This document shows, one piece after another, positions 1 to 7,173 of a stretch of 8,460 nt of DNA. Each line of letters opens with the position of its first letter. Within the stretch, counting starts at the first letter, position 1. The notes under the pieces are model-generated. The model had not been told where the DNA came from, did no database searches, and worked only from the letters and a program-made list of their open reading frames with translations. The stretch comes from JAYEIA01 sp964472505. GTDB lineage: Bacteria; Bacteroidota; Bacteroidia; Bacteroidales; JAADGE01. Position numbers and translations under genes: made by a program. The DNA lies in NCBI GenBank assembly GCA_964472505.1, contig CAYYQW010000117.1, forward strand, positions 1 through 8,460, read 5' to 3'.

Positions 1-805
1 TTTCCCAACTAATGTAAGGGCTTAAAGCTAAGGAAGGAAACCAAACCAATTCGCCCAAAAACCTCTGAAGCGTGCCTTCGTCCATTCGGGTGCCTTTTTC
101 GTTCACTACATTGATGAGCGAATGTATTTTAATAAGCATCTCGCCTTTACCGGCTACAAATTTATCGCGCCCCTTTATTTTTATCAGTGGTGCCATTTTC
201 ATATCCACCGTCCAGATAAAAGCCGGCGGGTTGGTGGTGGTGTATTGTTCTGCTTGGGCGGTTTGCCAATCCTGCTGTTCCGGTTTCATTTTCATCAGTG
301 CTTTTTGACTCACACGAGCCGTATTAATCGCCGGTTTGCCGATAATTCCGGTGCTGCGTATCCAACGTTGCACAGGGGCAGGCAGTTCCTGAATAGCCGA
401 TTCTGTAATAATTACCGGTTCAGATGTTTTGGTGGCATTAAGTATCTCTTCTGTTTCGCGGGCAATCATTTTATTCATGCTGCAGGATGAGAAAGAAAAA
501 ATTGCAACCGTCAAAATGATAACATTTGGTATCATGCCGTATTTGGCATCGCTCCAAGTACTTATCACAAGAAAGATTGAAATAATAAGAGCCGGCACAA
601 CAAAATACAACCAAAAGTCTTTACCAAGTGCAAAGCCCACAGCCGACAAAGCAAACAGCAAAAATGCAATAAGCCAAAACAGACCCGAAGCGGGCGAAAT
701 ATCCATTTGCAGATTTGATATTTGGGCAATTTTAAAGCCTTTCAAAAAGCCCATTATATGAATGGCGCCGTGCAATAAAATAAGAATTGAAAAAATGTAT
801 TTCAT
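1..805 (-). CDS. DUF6544-like membrane protein, 3' end outside the window
   Basis: The frame is open from an ATG at 803-805 to the left edge, giving 268 codons without a stop, so the C-terminus is missing. I read it by hand from the complementary strand. The N-terminal half is membrane-embedded: hydrophobic segments at about residues 2-20, 42-60, 65-83 and 92-108, with an HGAIHIMGFLKGF stretch (12-24) that recurs in small multi-TM proteins. The second half is soluble and carries PVQRWIRSTGIIGKP (144-158), the EQYTTTNPPAFIW region (186-198), IKGRDKFVAGKGEML (210-224) and a WFPS motif (255-258). These strongly resemble the DUF6544 (formerly DUF6920) family from memory. The biochemical role of that family is unknown to me. 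A 38-codon ORF ends 12 bp upstream. No Shine-Dalgarno is visible before the ATG. Family assignment is fairly secure; function is not inferred. Confidence 0.8.
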   Translation of the reverse strand, partial: MKYIFSILILLHGAIHIMGFLKGFKIAQISNLQMDISPASGLFWLIAFLLFALSAVGFALGKDFWLYFVVPALIISIFLVISTWSDAKYGMIPNVIILTVAIFSFSSCSMNKMIARETEEILNATKTSEPVIITESAIQELPAPVQRWIRSTGIIGKPAINTARVSQKALMKMKPEQQDWQTAQAEQYTTTNPPAFIWTVDMKMAPLIKIKGRDKFVAGKGEMLIKIHSLINVVNEKGTRMDEGTLQRFLGELVWFPSLALSPYISWE

Positions 806-817
806 AATTTTTAGCTA

Positions 818-934
818 TTAGCTTTCATATAGAATATCCCGCGTATAGTCGGTTAATGCCTTCTGCTTTTTTGTAAGCAATAAAACCACTATAAATAAAG
901 ACATTGAAATACCGCTAATGAAAATGACCTCCAT
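818..934 (-). pseudogene. Short ORF resembling the N-terminus of an AraC-type multi-TM regulator (likely remnant)
   Basis: An ATG at 932-934 opens a 38-codon frame ending in TAA at 818-820. The product begins MEVIFISGISMSLF, continues with a hydrophobic run (about residues 9-20) and then TKKQKALTDY, after which it ends as TRDILYES. The first 30 residues look like the start of the Bacteroidota regulators that have a seven-TM sensor followed by an AraC helix-turn-helix. In those proteins the DY is normally followed by further membrane segments. Here the match stops abruptly, so this is probably the leftover 5' end of such a gene. It could instead be a genuine one-TM microprotein, since it sits neatly between two genes: 14 bp after the DUF294 gene stop and 12 bp before the DUF6544-like gene start. 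The family resemblance is from memory and short; the ORF itself is seen directly. Confidence 0.45.
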
Positions 935-948
935 AACTTGTTTAGTTT

Positions 949-3420
949 TTAAATAATACCCTTAAAATCAGCGGATAATTGGCTTTGATATTCGGATATA
1001 ATTGAGACTGATTTTTTGAATTGGCTGATTTCAAAATCCGACAACTGACTTGCATCTATTTCATTTGACGCCTTTTCTTCATTAAGAATCAAGTCTGCCT
1101 GTGTGTTTAATCGTTGGCTTAGTAAAAATTCATACACATGAAGCAATTCTCTCTCAGCCGCTTTTGTAATTTTTCCGTTTTCGGCTGCCATGCGTATCCG
1201 GGCAAATGTATTCGCTTCATATTCTTGGAGTTGCAGGCTGTATGTTCGGGCAAATCCGCTAACCGGCAGCATGATTTTTTTTATATTAAAGCTCCCTTGG
1301 TTTGAAACCGACGACAATTTTATTCGGATAATTGTCTGTGCGAGATGCTGAAAAAATACCGCTTTGTTTTTAACTTCGGATAAGATATGCTGTTGCAATT
1401 CTTCTACAAATTCCTCTTTGCCGGAAATCAATTTCATATCAAAAAAGATTGAAGAATCCATCAAACTTTCGGGATCGCTTTTATTTACCCATTTTGAAAA
1501 ATAGGATTTCCATACCCGAGCCGGCTGATTCCATTTCGGATTACTCGCCATAACCTCGCCTTTGCAAAAATTTATTCCTGCTTTATTCAAAATTGAATTG
1601 ATTCGCTTTGCCATTTCATGAAAATATTCTTTAACATTTTCATCTTCGGCATATTCATCATCAAAAACCAGGGCATTATCCTGGTCGGTAAGAAAAGTTT
1701 GCTCATTTCGGGCTTCGCTTCCCAGTGCAAAAAAAGCAAAATCGCAAGGCGCTTCCCCCATTTCTTCAATCACCAGCTCAACTGTTCGCTTGCCGATTTG
1801 ATCAACTGTTGAACTAATCAATTTTACCAAATTTTCAGCTTTCACGCCTCCCCGAATTAGGCCTTTCACCATCATGGGCACTCTCAGAAAAACAGACTTT
1901 AAGTCATTTTCACTTTGGCTCATCCGGATGTCCTGAATTAAAACACTTACGGCATTCGTATTCAGGTTGGCAAGCATGTTTTTAGAAACAGCTTTGTCGA
2001 TATTTTTTTGTGCGTTTTTAATAAATAAAAATGCTGTATTTTTTTGATTAAAATTCTGAATCAGCTCGGGTAAAAGTGCATCATTTTTCGCAGTTGGTAT
2101 CGGAGCCGTCATAATTTCGGTAATTTTTTCATTCATCGAAATTCCTTCGGCTATGGCTCTGTTACAAATATCGGCTCGGCTTACAAAACCAATGTATCTT
2201 TCATTTTGAGCAATTAAAATGAAACCTTTTTTCATTCGAGTCATTTTCTCGGCAGCTTCCGTAATTGAACATTCGCTGTGGCACGAAATAATACTTTCGG
2301 TATAATGAGAAGCCGGTTGAACCATCATTGCAAGCGCATTTTCAAGGTCTTTCCCCAGTTTGTTCTCAGCCATTTCCATTCTGCGGTGTGTTCCTAATTC
2401 CCTGATTGTGGCAATTATTCTGATTTCATTTTGAGCATAAGTTTTACTTAAAGATATAATAATTTCTTTCTTTTTGCCCTTGGCATCTTTCAAAAAAACT
2501 TCGGTAGTGATAGATTTTTCGGGCACATCTATTTTTTTTAGAATATTGTCCCACGACAAATCAAACAAATCATCAAATTGCATATTCAACACATGCTCAA
2601 GGCTGTAACCGGAAAATTGGCTAAAAGTGTGGTTCGCGTATTTCACTTGATTATTGATAAAAAGCAAAGTGCCTTCCGTTGATGCTTCAACAAGAGATTT
2701 GAACTTCTCGCGCGAAGATTTTAAATCTGATTCGGCCTGATTTCTCCTGTTTTCAATTTTAAAGCTTTGGCGAATTATATATGAAAGTATTAAAGCTATT
2801 ATGAGTGTTATTCCGAGAGATATTCTGATTAGTTGATTTTTGAGAGATAAAATGTCGCGCCTGCTGTCTTCTACATAAATTCCGGTTCCGACAATCCAAT
2901 TCCATTGCGGAAATGCTTTTACATAAGAAATTTTCTGAACAACTCTACTGCTGTCCTCTCTCAACTGCCAATAATAATCCAAATAGCCTTCGCCTGATTC
3001 CTTTGCTATTCGGGCAGCTTCAACAAATATTTTGAATCCTTTCGGGTCTTCATAATCCGAAAGCGATTTCCCGTTTAAATCCTTACGGTAAGGGTGCATT
3101 ATCATTTTGGGAGTCATATCGCTTATCCAAAAATAGTCTTTAGATTCTTTCCCGTAGCGCATCAATTCCACTTTAGAAATTGCAAGCCTTTGGGCCTCGC
3201 TTTTTGTGTAAACGGAATCCCGGTAATCCTGATAAAATTCATCTATCAAACTCCAAGCTGTATGGGTCAGTTCTCCTATCATTTCTTTCTTATTATTCAT
3301 CATGTTTTTTTCAACAATCGGAATAATAATCAGCCATACTGAAACGAAGAATAACAGAATTGCGAGAATCGCCGGAAGGATAATTCCGATAAATAATCGA
3401 TGTAGAGATTTGCTTTTCAC
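949..3420 (-). CDS. Membrane sensor protein: sCache-TM-PAS-CBS pair-DUF294 nucleotidyltransferase-like
   Basis: An 823-residue signalling protein. Visible order: TM helix (about 8-36); extracytoplasmic single-Cache-type domain (about 40-190) with DYFWISD (95-101), MHPYRKDLNGK (108-118) and a WIVGTGIYVED end (175-185); second TM helix (about 197-217); short linker; PAS domain (about 236-340); CBS pair (about 365-425 and 433-497); nucleotidyltransferase-like domain with GSEARNEQ (567-574) and TDQDNALVF (578-586); helical DUF294 C-terminal domain with FFDMKLISG (659-667), ending near 815. The putative metal-binding residues GS at 567-568, D579 and D581 are intact. Family knowledge: Cache domains bind small ligands such as carboxylates, CBS pairs bind adenine nucleotides, and DUF294 resembles GlnD-type nucleotidyltransferases with no settled substrate. 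The start is GTG at 3418-3420: an in-frame TAA lies 12 nt upstream and the next Met is residue 40, beyond the first TM. Soluble CBS-DUF294 proteins often neighbour DUF4212/ActP-like symporters, which fits this locus. Confidence 0.9.
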   Translation of the reverse strand: MKSKSLHRLFIGIILPAILAILLFFVSVWLIIIPIVEKNMMNNKKEMIGELTHTAWSLIDEFYQDYRDSVYTKSEAQRLAISKVELMRYGKESKDYFWISDMTPKMIMHPYRKDLNGKSLSDYEDPKGFKIFVEAARIAKESGEGYLDYYWQLREDSSRVVQKISYVKAFPQWNWIVGTGIYVEDSRRDILSLKNQLIRISLGITLIIALILSYIIRQSFKIENRRNQAESDLKSSREKFKSLVEASTEGTLLFINNQVKYANHTFSQFSGYSLEHVLNMQFDDLFDLSWDNILKKIDVPEKSITTEVFLKDAKGKKKEIIISLSKTYAQNEIRIIATIRELGTHRRMEMAENKLGKDLENALAMMVQPASHYTESIISCHSECSITEAAEKMTRMKKGFILIAQNERYIGFVSRADICNRAIAEGISMNEKITEIMTAPIPTAKNDALLPELIQNFNQKNTAFLFIKNAQKNIDKAVSKNMLANLNTNAVSVLIQDIRMSQSENDLKSVFLRVPMMVKGLIRGGVKAENLVKLISSTVDQIGKRTVELVIEEMGEAPCDFAFFALGSEARNEQTFLTDQDNALVFDDEYAEDENVKEYFHEMAKRINSILNKAGINFCKGEVMASNPKWNQPARVWKSYFSKWVNKSDPESLMDSSIFFDMKLISGKEEFVEELQQHILSEVKNKAVFFQHLAQTIIRIKLSSVSNQGSFNIKKIMLPVSGFARTYSLQLQEYEANTFARIRMAAENGKITKAAERELLHVYEFLLSQRLNTQADLILNEEKASNEIDASQLSDFEISQFKKSVSIISEYQSQLSADFKGII

Positions 3421-3512
3421 AATTATTGTTTAAAATGTGTATCCGTATTAATATCTACTCATGTTTTATCTCATTACATATTAGCTTGTTACGCATGCTC
3501 AGTAATAACCGA

Positions 3513-3545
3513 CTTCGACAGGCGGTTCCTGGGCAGCGGTCGAAG
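3513..3545. repeat. Degenerate copy of the TTCGACAGG palindrome
   Basis: CTTCGAC (3513-3519) and GTCGAAG (3539-3545) form a 7-bp inverted repeat around a 19-nt centre. On the complementary strand the adjoining bases at 3538-3560 match the right half of the perfect palindrome (3733-3755) at about 17 of 23 positions, and the outer CTTCGACAGG is identical. It therefore looks like a diverged or rearranged relative of the intact palindrome 160 bp away. Confidence 0.5.
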
Positions 3546-3635
3546 GACTCAGTCTCCGAAAATACAGTTGGCATAAATACGAGTATTCATATAATTTAAT
3601 TAGACGGATAGCTAATACTTGTAACTTCTTCTGTC

Positions 3636-3690
3636 CCAAGTGCTGGATATATTTAATGATGACCGCCTCGGCAATCGGGATCGCACTTGG
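3636..3690. repeat. 8-bp inverted repeat CCAAGTGC/GCACTTGG
   Basis: CCAAGTGC at 3636-3643 pairs perfectly with GCACTTGG at 3683-3690, with 39 nt between. A TTTTT tract (3691-3695) follows directly on the plus strand. There is no plus-strand gene for it to terminate, so a structural role inside the surrounding repeat block is more likely than a terminator. Confidence 0.35.
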
Positions 3691-3702
3691 TTTTTGATAT
3701 AT

Positions 3703-3758
3703 CGGCTTCGACAGGCTCAGCCTACGGAAACGTTCGGAGGCTGAGCCTGTCGAAGCCG
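3703..3758. repeat. Perfect palindrome with 21-bp arms and a 14-nt loop
   Basis: The left arm 3703-3723 (starts CGGCTTCGACAGG, ends CTCAGCCT) is perfectly complementary to the right arm 3738-3758. The loop is 3724-3737. The TTCGACAGGCTCAGCCT motif is one I recognise as a dispersed intergenic palindrome in Bacteroidota genomes. It would form a very stable hairpin in RNA from either strand and could slow 3' exonucleases or terminate read-through from the phosphoesterase gene, whose stop is 60 bp upstream in transcription. No immediate U-tract follows on the minus strand, so it is not a classical intrinsic terminator. Confidence 0.85.
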
Positions 3759-3818
3759 GTGATAAATACTTGGATGTAAAATAATAGTTTGTAGTACTCA
3801 TGCGCCTAATTCAATCAT

Positions 3819-4565
3819 TTAAAATCGTTTCGTATAAATTGTATTATCTAAGGTATCAATAATAAGAAATGCCTGCTTGGAAGCACCTCTTGCAATTGCC
3901 GGACACAAGATAATCAATTCTTTATCGCATTCAATCGTTTTTCCGAAATTTTTCTTGTTAATTTTCTTTCTGTCGATGTAATATAATTTTGACGGATGCG
4001 CATGCCCTACGACTGAAATATTTGCATTATGCTTGGCCATAAAATCAAAATGCCGGCGGTAGTCGGAAATATTTTTACAGTAAGATGTTTCCATTCCTGA
4101 TAAATTGGGGTAAATATAGTGCGAAAGCATAATTTCAGCGGGATCGGATTTTAGCGTTTGAAACTGCTGTAAGCTGCTTAAAAACGCTTTGTCTTCGTGG
4201 CTTAGCTTAGGGCTCAACGCTGAACTTTCATAATCCCAAAGTTTTGAACCGGCTATTGATTTTTTCTGATAATAATCCAAATCATACCAGTTTTCAGGAA
4301 AATCGAATCCGGATGACAGTTGAGGCAATGATTCAGATGCAAAATAATCATGATTTCCCGGAATTATTATATCACAATTTTGCCTTATCATTTTAATGCA
4401 TTCACGCGCATTTCGCTCATTATGGTATGAATAATAAAACGGGCTGAAACCGCTAATATCTCCCAGACAAACAATTTTATCGCAAGCAAGTTTTTCAATA
4501 TTGCTTAATGCAATTCTCAAGCTCACAACATCTTCATGAATATCAGAAATAAAAGCAATTTTCAT
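3819..4565 (-). CDS. Calcineurin-like metallophosphoesterase (YfcE/MJ0936-type)
   Basis: A 248-residue soluble protein with no signal peptide or TM segment, hence cytoplasmic. It carries the full dinuclear-metal motif set of the calcineurin-like phosphoesterase fold in order: SDIHED (7-12, ligands D8 and H10), GD (35-36), GNHD (70-73), a mid-domain LSH (147-149) and GHAH (187-190). All key residues are present, so it should be an active phosphodiesterase or phosphatase. The family includes enzymes acting on cyclic nucleotides, diadenosine polyphosphates and phosphoproteins, and the sequence does not tell which. Start ATG at 4563-4565 lies directly before the first beta strand (MKIAFISD), as is usual. 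It lies 117 bp after the TPR gene on the same strand and about 400 bp before the sensor gene, so co-transcription with the symporter operon is possible but not shown. No Shine-Dalgarno; the leader is A/T-rich. Confidence 0.88.
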   Translation of the reverse strand: MKIAFISDIHEDVVSLRIALSNIEKLACDKIVCLGDISGFSPFYYSYHNERNARECIKMIRQNCDIIIPGNHDYFASESLPQLSSGFDFPENWYDLDYYQKKSIAGSKLWDYESSALSPKLSHEDKAFLSSLQQFQTLKSDPAEIMLSHYIYPNLSGMETSYCKNISDYRRHFDFMAKHNANISVVGHAHPSKLYYIDRKKINKKNFGKTIECDKELIILCPAIARGASKQAFLIIDTLDNTIYTKRF

Positions 4566-4660
4566 AAAAAAATATTTTCAAAACATTAAATCTGCAAGTT
4601 GCCGTAATCAACTGACAGATAGGATTTTGTTAATTTGTTTATTCATACTTTGTGAACAAT

Positions 4661-4677
4661 TGATAGGATGACTATCA
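4661..4677. other. Small hairpin just after the TPR gene
   Basis: TGATAG (4661-4666) and CTATCA (4672-4677) form a perfect 6-bp stem with a 5-nt loop, beginning 5 nt after the TPR gene stop. The stem is weak and no U-tract follows in the minus direction, so termination is doubtful. It may mark the operon 3' end or be chance. Confidence 0.3.
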
Positions 4678-4682
4678 GAGAT

Positions 4683-5468
4683 TTAATCTTTATCCGGCGG
4701 AAATAACTTTTCAATGACCGATGGTTTTTTGAGCGGCCTGCCCAGCAAAACATTCAGATTATTTTCCGCTGTAATGTTTCTGTCCCATAAATTTATTGCA
4801 TGTTTATAAGATTCTATTGCCCGGTCATAATCTTTTTTCTGCCTGTAAACCATTCCCAAATTAGTATAACTTACAGATAATCGCCTTTTTATCTCAAGCT
4901 GATTCTGCATAAATGTATTCAGGCGAGTTTCTAAAAATTTTTCCCGTTCTTCGGTTGAATAATTTTCAAGACCCTGAAAAAAATCAGACCTTATCAGCTT
5001 TTCACAGGCATCTGTCGAAAGATCGCCATAGTTTTTCTGCCAATTTTCATAGATTTCAATGGCATAAGAAACATTCAGCATGGCTTTCTCAATAAGCGTA
5101 TCTCTGTTTAACTCCAATAAATAGCTTGAATTATCGGGCAAAACGATACTGTCTTGATGCAGCGCCAATGTGAGATACACCGCAGCTCTGTTATTTGCCA
5201 AAACTCCCATTTCAAAAGAATTTTCGTAATGTGGTATATCGCCGTAGATTCGTTCTATTGAATCGAGCAGCAGAAACACATTATGAAAATCATTGCTTTG
5301 AGCCAATTCATTATATTCGGCGTACATCTTTCGAGCCGGAACAATTCTGGGGTCAACGGCTTCATTCACATTTTGATAATACACTTTTGAGACAAAAAAA
5401 CTGACAATTACAAGAGTCATCATTATAATTATGATGACCCTTGTGTTTTTATTTTTAAAATTAATCAT
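4683..5468 (-). CDS. Membrane-anchored TPR protein, translationally coupled to the symporter
   Basis: A 261-residue protein with a short basic N-terminus, one TM helix (about 9-28) and a helical remainder predicted to face outward as a type II anchor. One clear tetratricopeptide repeat lies at about 196-230 (SYTNLGMVYRQKKDYDRAIE, then a partner helix). The segments at about 45-75 and 85-145 (with NNRAAVYLTLAL) look like degenerate TPR helices. TPR arrays bind partner proteins, so this is probably a scaffold rather than an enzyme. The start ATG (5466-5468) shares its A with the symporter stop TAA (5468-5470), giving TAATG, the arrangement expected for translation re-initiation and tightly linked expression. 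I do not recognise a named family. The context suggests an accessory of the transporter. The C-terminus ends in a proline-rich VIEKLFPPDKD without further domains. Confidence 0.8.
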   Translation of the reverse strand: MINFKNKNTRVIIIIMMTLVIVSFFVSKVYYQNVNEAVDPRIVPARKMYAEYNELAQSNDFHNVFLLLDSIERIYGDIPHYENSFEMGVLANNRAAVYLTLALHQDSIVLPDNSSYLLELNRDTLIEKAMLNVSYAIEIYENWQKNYGDLSTDACEKLIRSDFFQGLENYSTEEREKFLETRLNTFMQNQLEIKRRLSVSYTNLGMVYRQKKDYDRAIESYKHAINLWDRNITAENNLNVLLGRPLKKPSVIEKLFPPDKD

Positions 5469-7138
5469 TATGCATGAACACTTTCAGTTAGAAATTTACG
5501 AATTTCGATGGGTGTTTCCGGAGTCATTTTAGAAACTATAATATGTACAATAATTGCCAAGGGAGCTCCAAAAACAGCAAAATACCAAGCACCAAGATAA
5601 TAATTAATAAAATCTTGGAAAGGCAAGTTTAGTCCTTGAGTACCTGCAATAAAATAGGCAATTGCAATGAAAGAAACCAATCCGCCGGCAATTAAACCGG
5701 CAATGGCTCCTTGCCTGTTAGAGCCGCTCCACCATATTCCCAGCAAAAACAGCGGAAAAATTGTGCAACCGGCTAAGGAGAAGGCCACAGCCACAAGTTG
5801 TCCGATAAGAGCAAGTTTTAACAGTGCAATTGATGCAACTATTACAGCCATAATAACGGTTCCTACACGCGCCATTCTCAACTGAATTTTTGGTGTTGAA
5901 TCAGGTCTGAATACTTTCACATACAAATCATGAGCGAATGCTGATGAACCGGCCACAAGCAATCCCGAAACCGTTGAAAATGCGGCAGAAACACCACCGG
6001 CAGCAAGAAATCCTACAATTAGGGGATGTATATTACCCAGTTGAGCCGTGTAAACGACAATGGCATCTTTTTCGAGCCTTCCAATTTCCGGATGTGCCGA
6101 TAAAATCTTACCAAAAGCTGAGTAAACCGGCGCACTCCAGTAAAGTATGCATATAAAAAACAAGCCCCAAACAACCGACCAGCGGGCATCTTTGGCATTA
6201 GGAACAACATAAAAACGTTGCAAAACATGCGGCAATCCGGCCGTTCCAATCATCAATGAAAAAGCAATTGCAATCCACTGAAAAAATGTTTGTCCCGTGG
6301 CAGAATCCCACGGCATGGCATATTCCGGCATTGCAACCGCAGCAAAATCATGGCCGTATTTATTGAGTAATTCAGATGACTCGGCCAGCGGAATACCGCC
6401 TACAATATCAGTAACAACAGAACCGTAACCAATTTGGGGCAGCAGCCAAAAATAATCGAATTTAAAGTTAAGTATAAAGAGCGGTATCAAAAATGAAACA
6501 ATGATAATAATATACTGAATCTGCATATTTTTGGTAACACCGAGCATACCGGAAATCAGGGTATAAGTTAGAACCACTGAGCCTCCTATAATTACCGCAA
6601 GCCAATAATCTATTCCCATTATCCATTTAAAAAGCAAACCGATTCCTCCAAACTGCCCCACGCAATACGCTATGGAAATTAAAATAGCAATTACGGCAGC
6701 AACAGCTCTGAGAGTTCTTGAATAATACCTGTCGCCGATAAAATCAGCGGCGGTATATTTTCCGTATTTTCTGATTTGGCCGGCCATCAGAATCAGCAGC
6801 AACACATAGCCGCCTGTCCAGCCGACCACATAAGAAAGGCCGTGATATCCGGCACCATACATCAGAGCAGCCATTCCGAGAAATGAAGCAGCACTCATCC
6901 AGTTACTGGCAATAGCCATTCCGGAGCCAACCTTAGAAATTTTGCGACCGGCAGCATAAAAGTCCGTAGTGTTTTTAGCTCTGAAAACTATCCCCACCAT
7001 AACAAATATGACAAGTATGGTAATCATTATAATGGCCGGGCCAAGCTTAAAGCTGCCGTCTAAATCGGTAGCAGCAGTAGCCGCAAAAATGGTGCTTGAC
7101 ATCAATAAAAACAGTATTAATATAATTATTCGTTTCAT
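5468..7138 (-). CDS. Sodium:solute symporter, ActP/VC_2705-type (probable acetate or other small carboxylate)
   Basis: A 556-residue SSS-family inner-membrane transporter with about 13 hydrophobic segments, preceded by a signal-like N-terminus (1-20, ending in AATAA) as in ActP-type proteins. Diagnostic stretches: FYAAGRKISKVGSGMAIASN (60-79), the family signature GTAGLPHVLQRFYVVPNA (298-315), and the cation-site helix AAFSTVSGLLVAGSSAFAHD (385-404) with conserved Ser/Thr. Length is normal for the family (E. coli ActP is 549). The partner small subunit is encoded 35 bp upstream, which identifies it as the large subunit of a DUF4212/VC_2705-type pair (TIGR03648-like). The substrate is inferred, not seen: characterised relatives carry acetate, glycolate or pyruvate-type monocarboxylates with Na+. 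It overlaps the TPR gene by one base. No Shine-Dalgarno before the ATG at 7136-7138. I leave the gene symbol empty because ActP orthology is not established. Confidence 0.92.
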   Translation of the reverse strand: MKRIIILILFLLMSSTIFAATAATDLDGSFKLGPAIIMITILVIFVMVGIVFRAKNTTDFYAAGRKISKVGSGMAIASNWMSAASFLGMAALMYGAGYHGLSYVVGWTGGYVLLLILMAGQIRKYGKYTAADFIGDRYYSRTLRAVAAVIAILISIAYCVGQFGGIGLLFKWIMGIDYWLAVIIGGSVVLTYTLISGMLGVTKNMQIQYIIIIVSFLIPLFILNFKFDYFWLLPQIGYGSVVTDIVGGIPLAESSELLNKYGHDFAAVAMPEYAMPWDSATGQTFFQWIAIAFSLMIGTAGLPHVLQRFYVVPNAKDARWSVVWGLFFICILYWSAPVYSAFGKILSAHPEIGRLEKDAIVVYTAQLGNIHPLIVGFLAAGGVSAAFSTVSGLLVAGSSAFAHDLYVKVFRPDSTPKIQLRMARVGTVIMAVIVASIALLKLALIGQLVAVAFSLAGCTIFPLFLLGIWWSGSNRQGAIAGLIAGGLVSFIAIAYFIAGTQGLNLPFQDFINYYLGAWYFAVFGAPLAIIVHIIVSKMTPETPIEIRKFLTESVHA

Positions 7139-7173
7139 ATTATAATTGTTTCGTATTAAAAATTGATAAATAA

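Larger units (their letters stand above)
3509..3759. repeat. 251-bp block bounded by 15-bp inverted repeats (MITE- or REP-like)
   Basis: The left end reads CCGACTTCGACAGGC (3509-3523). The right end (3745-3759), read on the complementary strand, is CCGGCTTCGACAGGC, so 14 of 15 bases match as terminal inverted repeats. Each end is embedded in its own hairpin. No obvious target-site duplication flanks the block: only a short ATAA-like similarity is present outside both ends. The size and hairpin content fit a small non-autonomous element or a pair of convergent REP-type palindromes. Which one cannot be decided without other copies in the genome. Confidence 0.5.
3421..3818. other. 398-bp gap carrying an inverted-repeat-bounded block, no convincing gene
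   Basis: This gap separates the phosphoesterase gene from the sensor gene, both on the minus strand. Its core (about 3509-3759) is framed by inverted copies of a 15-mer and contains a long perfect palindrome and an 8-bp inverted repeat. A 100-codon minus-strand frame (3499-3801) crosses the block. Its product reads through the palindrome as the low-complexity LSLSKP/STGSASE type typical of spurious translations of this repeat, so I do not annotate it as a gene. The 80 bp just before the sensor GTG (3421-3500) are A/T-rich and presumably hold its promoter, but I see no good match to the Bacteroidota TTTG/TAnnTTTG consensus. Confidence 0.7.

Noticed and set aside
72..761. Three plus-strand open frames of 78-122 codons
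   Set aside because: They lie antisense to the DUF6544-like gene, whose minus-strand frame is open throughout and has clear membrane segments and family motifs.
3631..3695. CCAAGTGC/GCACTTGG followed by TTTTT as an intrinsic terminator
   Set aside because: The T-tract is on the plus strand, where there is no gene upstream, and the loop of 39 nt is too long for a typical terminator.
3499..3801. A 100-codon minus-strand open frame between the phosphoesterase and sensor genes
   Set aside because: It reads straight through both palindromes, giving repeat-derived LSLSKP/STGSASE-like peptide with no recognisable domain. The repeat structure explains the DNA better than coding does.
4566..4620. 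Bacteroidota-type promoter (TTG, 20 nt, TAATGTTTTG) before the phosphoesterase gene
   Set aside because: The -7 part does not fit TAnnTTTG without adding two bases, and the implied transcription start falls almost on the ATG.
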